From Coniochaeta sp. PMI_546 (Eukaryota > Ascomycota > Sordariomycetes > Coniochaetales > Coniochaetaceae), in the NCBI GenBank assembly GCA_021432605.1, contig MU271158.1, positions 310,001 to 374,000 on the forward strand: 64,000 bases of DNA, written 5' to 3'. The notes below the pieces were generated by a model, which ran no database searches, was not told the DNA's origin, and saw only the letters and a list, made by a program, of their open reading frames with translations. Of this stretch, positions 60,865-64,000 are shown piece by piece. Made by a program: the position numbers and the translations under genes. Each line of letters opens with the position of its first letter. Position 1 is the first letter of the stretch.

Positions 60865-61737
60865 TTAACCCCACATTTCACAACGTATAGCACTCAACCA
60901 CGAGTATTGGTTCGGAAACTCGTCCAGAATCTGGGCAACGTAGAGATGCCAATCGTCTCTCCAGTCACCGATTGCAAACATGGCCGTCGCATACTCCCAA
61001 AAGGGCGGATACCAGCCTGCGCCTGCCCAGTCCACAATCACGACCTTCCCATCAGGCCGGATGATGATGTTCTTCCGCTGGAGGTCGTTGTGCGAGAACA
61101 CAGATCGGTCTGCTTGAAGAACACCCGGGAGGACACGAGCGTAGTATGCTGCTTTGTGAATGACACGGTCGCCACCGTCCCGAATATATCTGTTAACGAT
61201 GCCGTTGACGAGCTCGTTTGAAGTTTCAAATGGGCCATTTATGTCCCTGATGTCTTCACTTGTCCAGAACACATCATCCGTTAGCTTTCTCTCCCCAAGT
61301 GCTCCGAAGTATCCTGGAGAAGGTATATTTCGGAGTAAGTCAAAGCTCTCGCGGAGATGTCTCGCAATAGAGGCCTTCTCGTCATCGGTCAGACTAGGCC
61401 ACTGAGACTGAAGCGTTGCACCCGGGATGTTCTCCATCACGATGAAGGTAGAGAGAACTTCAGAACCTGCCTCGATTGGCCTCTGAAATATGGCGAAGAG
61501 ACGTGGGATTGGTATTCCGCCATTCTCTCTGACGAAAAGCATGTTTTCACCCTCGATAGGTTCGACTTCGACACCATGTTTGACGACGTAGCAGTCGGAC
61601 AAGCGGACAGTCCTTCTTGCAATGGTTTCTTGAAGAACATCTGTGGAGTTTTCGACGTCTTCTGGTGACGGTAGGGGCTTAGGAAGAACGGCCGATGGAA
61701 CGCTGAAGAGGAGCTTAATTGGGTTCGAGGTAGCCAT
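60865..61737 (-). CDS. Aminoglycoside-phosphotransferase-like kinase
   Basis: Single-exon cytosolic protein of 290 aa with the eukaryotic-kinase-like APH fold. The N-lobe holds YVVKHGVEVEPIEGENMLFV (Lys for ATP) and FIVMENIPGATLQSQWPSL, the hinge. The catalytic loop is FSHNDLQRKNIIIRPDG, with Asp of HxD, and the metal-binding Asp is in VVIVDWAGAGWYPPFWEY, the family's signature end. Fungal members are numerous and their substrates are mostly unknown; antibiotic resistance should not be assumed. The ATG at 61737 fits the family start better than an in-frame ATG 24 codons upstream. Confidence 0.9.
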   Translation of the reverse strand: MATSNPIKLLFSVPSAVLPKPLPSPEDVENSTDVLQETIARRTVRLSDCYVVKHGVEVEPIEGENMLFVRENGGIPIPRLFAIFQRPIEAGSEVLSTFIVMENIPGATLQSQWPSLTDDEKASIARHLRESFDLLRNIPSPGYFGALGERKLTDDVFWTSEDIRDINGPFETSNELVNGIVNRYIRDGGDRVIHKAAYYARVLPGVLQADRSVFSHNDLQRKNIIIRPDGKVVIVDWAGAGWYPPFWEYATAMFAIGDWRDDWHLYVAQILDEFPNQYSWLSAIRCEMWG

Positions 61738-62147
61738 GACATGTGGTAAGCGATTCGCGATTTTGGTGTCGCGTTGTAGTAAATGGCCAGGGCGGCCAGG
61801 ATGACACACGGTTGGAGGAGCCAGCCACTAGCCGCCGGCAGGACGCGGACTACCACCCTCCGCACTCACCCCGGCCGCATCTCCACATGCTGCATTTCAG
61901 CCTCCAACCATACCTCCAACCGTACCAGTGGTGCGGAGAAATGACATACTATGCGATTTTGTAAAGAAAAAGCAGTAAATAATAAAGATAATATAGGAGA
62001 TCTGCCCCAAGAAGGTTCAGCAACCGGAAGATGGACTCTTTCAGTCTTTCAGCGTGCCACCACTTGATGGTGATCAACATCATCTGCCAGAGAATATAGC
62101 TCAGCAGCGCACTGCTTCTTCATTGGAATACTGTGGATAAAGCTTTC
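61738..62147. other. Divergent intergenic region
   Basis: Shared upstream region of the APH-like kinase and the CE1 esterase genes. No coding seen. Confidence 0.5.
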
Positions 62148-63131
62148 ATGATGCACCTCCTGCAGAACAGACTGTTCGCCCTCTGGGCAGCCATTGCTTC
62201 CTTGCCGCTCCTCCACGCCGCCTCCCTCCAAAAGGTGACAGCAGACTTCTACAACCCCACAAACGTCGGCTTCTACCTGTACGTGCCAGACAAGCTGGCC
62301 GCTAACCCACCAGTCCTGGTCAGCCCGCACTGGTGCCACGGCGACGCACTAGCGGTCTACAACGGCTCCTCCTTTGCCTCCCTGGCAGACAAGTACGGCT
62401 TCATCGTCATCTACCCGGACTCCCCCAACACCGCGGACAAGTGCTGGGATGTCTCCTCCAAGGGCAGCCTATCGCACCAGAACGGACCAGGGGACAGTCT
62501 CGGCATCGTGAACATGGTGCAGTGGACCATCAAGCGGTACGGCGCAGACGCGGGACGGGTCTTCGTGACGGGCGTGTCCTCCGGCGCCATGATGACGAAC
62601 GTCTTGCTCGGCGCCTACCCGGACGTCTTCGCGGCCGGCACGGCCTTCGCCGGCGTGCCCTTCGGATGTTTCGCTGCGCCCGACGGGTCGTTCGACTACT
62701 GGAACTCGGACTGCGCGACCGGTCTCGTAACGCACACCGGCGCGGAGTGGCGGGCCATTGTGCAAGCCGCTTACCCTGGGTACACCGGGTGGCGGCCCAA
62801 AGTACAGGTGTTCCACGGCACCGTAGATGAGGTGCTGAACTACACCAACTTCGGACAGGAGATCAAGGAGTGGACTGCTGTGTTGGGTTTGTGCGGTACG
62901 CCGACCAGTGTCACGCAGAACACGCCGTTTCCGAACTGGACGAAGTACGTGTATGGCAAGGACGACTGGCTAGAGGCCTACAGCGCTCTGAATGTCACGC
63001 ATAATATCGGAAATCATGAGGATGTCGCTATGGCTTGGTTTGATCTGACGTGTACGACAGGGAATTGCTTCAGGTGGGGACAGGGAGGGCCGTTGGGCGC
63101 GTCGTTGAAGAATTCGACTGCTGCTTTTTGA
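62148..63131 (+). CDS. Secreted CE1 esterase (acetylxylan/feruloyl esterase type)
   Basis: Secreted alpha/beta-hydrolase of 327 aa, single exon. A signal peptide (about residues 1-24, ALWAAIASLPLLHA) precedes the catalytic domain. The nucleophile elbow is GVSSGAMMTNVL (Ser144). The acid Asp is in VFHGTVDEVLNY and the His is expected in NIGNHEDVAMAW. Other family marks are SPHWCHGDALAVYNGS and VIYPDSPN. It has no CBM. Members remove acetyl or feruloyl groups from xylan and so cooperate with GH11 xylanases such as the one at 23.2 kb. Which ester it prefers cannot be read from the sequence. Two adjacent ATGs (62148, 62151) are possible starts. Confidence 0.9.
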   Translation: MMHLLQNRLFALWAAIASLPLLHAASLQKVTADFYNPTNVGFYLYVPDKLAANPPVLVSPHWCHGDALAVYNGSSFASLADKYGFIVIYPDSPNTADKCWDVSSKGSLSHQNGPGDSLGIVNMVQWTIKRYGADAGRVFVTGVSSGAMMTNVLLGAYPDVFAAGTAFAGVPFGCFAAPDGSFDYWNSDCATGLVTHTGAEWRAIVQAAYPGYTGWRPKVQVFHGTVDEVLNYTNFGQEIKEWTAVLGLCGTPTSVTQNTPFPNWTKYVYGKDDWLEAYSALNVTHNIGNHEDVAMAWFDLTCTTGNCFRWGQGGPLGASLKNSTAAF

Positions 63132-63348
63132 GCAGACTGGATAGGTTGTTGACACCACCTAAACCCTCGGCTGCGAATTATATCCAATCAAGACTACATC
63201 ATGAGAAATGAAATTCAAAGAAATAATTTACCTGGCGTAAATGACGGGAAGACTGTTCCTATAAGCCTACTATCACTTAAATGAAACCACAGCTGCTTGA
63301 ACTATCTTTTCTTTGATATGCCAAGATCTAGTCTAAGGTAATTCAAGC

Positions 63349-64000
63349 TCAAGCAATAGCCTTCACCTGTCCCTTCGACTCCAGAAGGCTTTCCAAGAAC
63401 TGCAAGTCGGCAAACGCCTCCTCAGGCGTCTGCTTCGGATCGGGAGTCTTGGACTCGATGCTCTTGCCGAAAACAGCCACCTCGGCTTTCACGCCCGAGC
63501 TATACTGGAACTTCTGGCTCTTCTTCGACACGACCACCTCCTCCTGGCTCCAGGTGACGGTGCCGTTCGTCGTCACCACCTCGATCTCGAGCCCCGACTT
63601 GTGCTCAGTGCCGAAAGTTATGGTGATGGTTCCGCTGACGCCAGACTTGGTAGTCGCGACCGCGTGGACGGTGTCGACGGGGCCGAGTCTCTCAACCAGG
63701 AGGCTGGCGAAGGACGCAACTTGGCTGACTTCCTCGCCGGCAGCGCCGAGGAGCAGTCTCAGGCCGGCGACGAAGTGGACTCCACCGTCGAGAAGGAAGC
63801 CACCTTGGTAGCCAGGAACCTTGCGCCCTGTTACGGATGGTTAGTTCTACTCCCAAGCCTGCACTGCTTCTGGGTCTGCTGCACTCACACTCAGTGTTGA
63901 AGTACTTGTCCGTCTCCTTCACATAACCGTACCGCTTAAGATGGAAAGTCACGACCTTTCCACCCAGGTCCTTGACTGCCTTGGCGGCCTGGACCAGACT
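63349..64000 (-). CDS. Gfo/Idh/MocA-type oxidoreductase, 3' part
   Basis: C-terminal 196 residues of an NAD(P)-dependent dehydrogenase whose 5' part lies beyond the window. Exons are 63889-64000 (open at the edge) and 63349-63827, joined by a 61-nt intron (gtgagt...taacag) that restores NTEWRKVPGYQGGFLLDGG. That segment, with VHFVAGLRLLLG after it, is the conserved substrate-binding centre of the family (Asp and His of DGGVHF). The visible part is the beta-sheet dimerisation domain ending VTWSQEEVVV and a helical tail. The Rossmann domain is outside the window. Substrate unknown. Confidence 0.88.

Overview
The window is nuclear DNA of a filamentous ascomycete (Pezizomycotina, probably Sordariomycetes-like; the genus cannot be named from sequence alone). 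The evidence is short spliceosomal introns of about 50-90 nt with GT...AG ends, fungal-only families (DUF2421 transporter, C2H2 plus fungal-specific transcription factor domain, CBM1 modules, NmrA) and secreted plant-biomass enzymes. All gene models are my own splice reconstructions, checked for reading-phase continuity. No bacterial, organellar or viral segment, CRISPR array, rRNA or convincing tRNA was seen.

Layout. 1-1.8 kb: 3' part of a DUF2421/ER-transporter-type membrane protein gene. 1.8-10.8 kb: a 9 kb stretch with no gene I can support, ending at a 1180-aa zinc-finger transcription factor (10.85-14.6 kb). 16-17.8 kb: a cupin-like protein and a small single-pass membrane protein. 20.3-21.7 kb: a frameshifted F-box pseudogene. 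23.2-27.2 kb: a GH11 xylanase with CBM1 and a cytochrome P450. 27.7-46.7 kb is accessory in character: a broken Fic-domain remnant, a disordered repeat-bearing protein, a spliced eight-cysteine small secreted protein, a decayed secreted-protein remnant, a secreted HNH nuclease, an F-box-like protein, a membrane-anchored collagen-like protein, a subtilisin-gasdermin pair, and a CBM1 protein with an unassigned C-terminal domain. 46.9-64 kb is more conserved: RRB1 ribosome-assembly factor, a fucosyltransferase-like type II membrane protein, a sugar transporter, a P-loop kinase, an eight-helix membrane protein, an NmrA protein, an aminoglycoside-phosphotransferase-like kinase, a CE1 esterase and the 3' part of a Gfo/Idh/MocA dehydrogenase.

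Most interesting locus. At 39.6-43.5 kb a two-domain subtilisin-like serine protease with an intact Asp/His/Ser triad converges, 304 bp apart, on a gene for a fungal gasdermin-like pore-forming protein. This arrangement matches the protease-gasdermin cell-death modules known from fungi (HET-Q2/HET-Q1 type), in which the protease cleaves off a short inhibitory tail. Here the candidate tail is unusually acidic and the protease carries a Gln/Pro/Ala-rich insert between its catalytic Asp and His.

Working together: GH11-CBM1, the CE1 esterase, the CBM1 protein and the sugar transporter fit plant cell-wall degradation. The secreted cysteine-rich protein, secreted nuclease and gasdermin module fit antagonism or self/non-self interactions. 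These are inferences from family membership and position.
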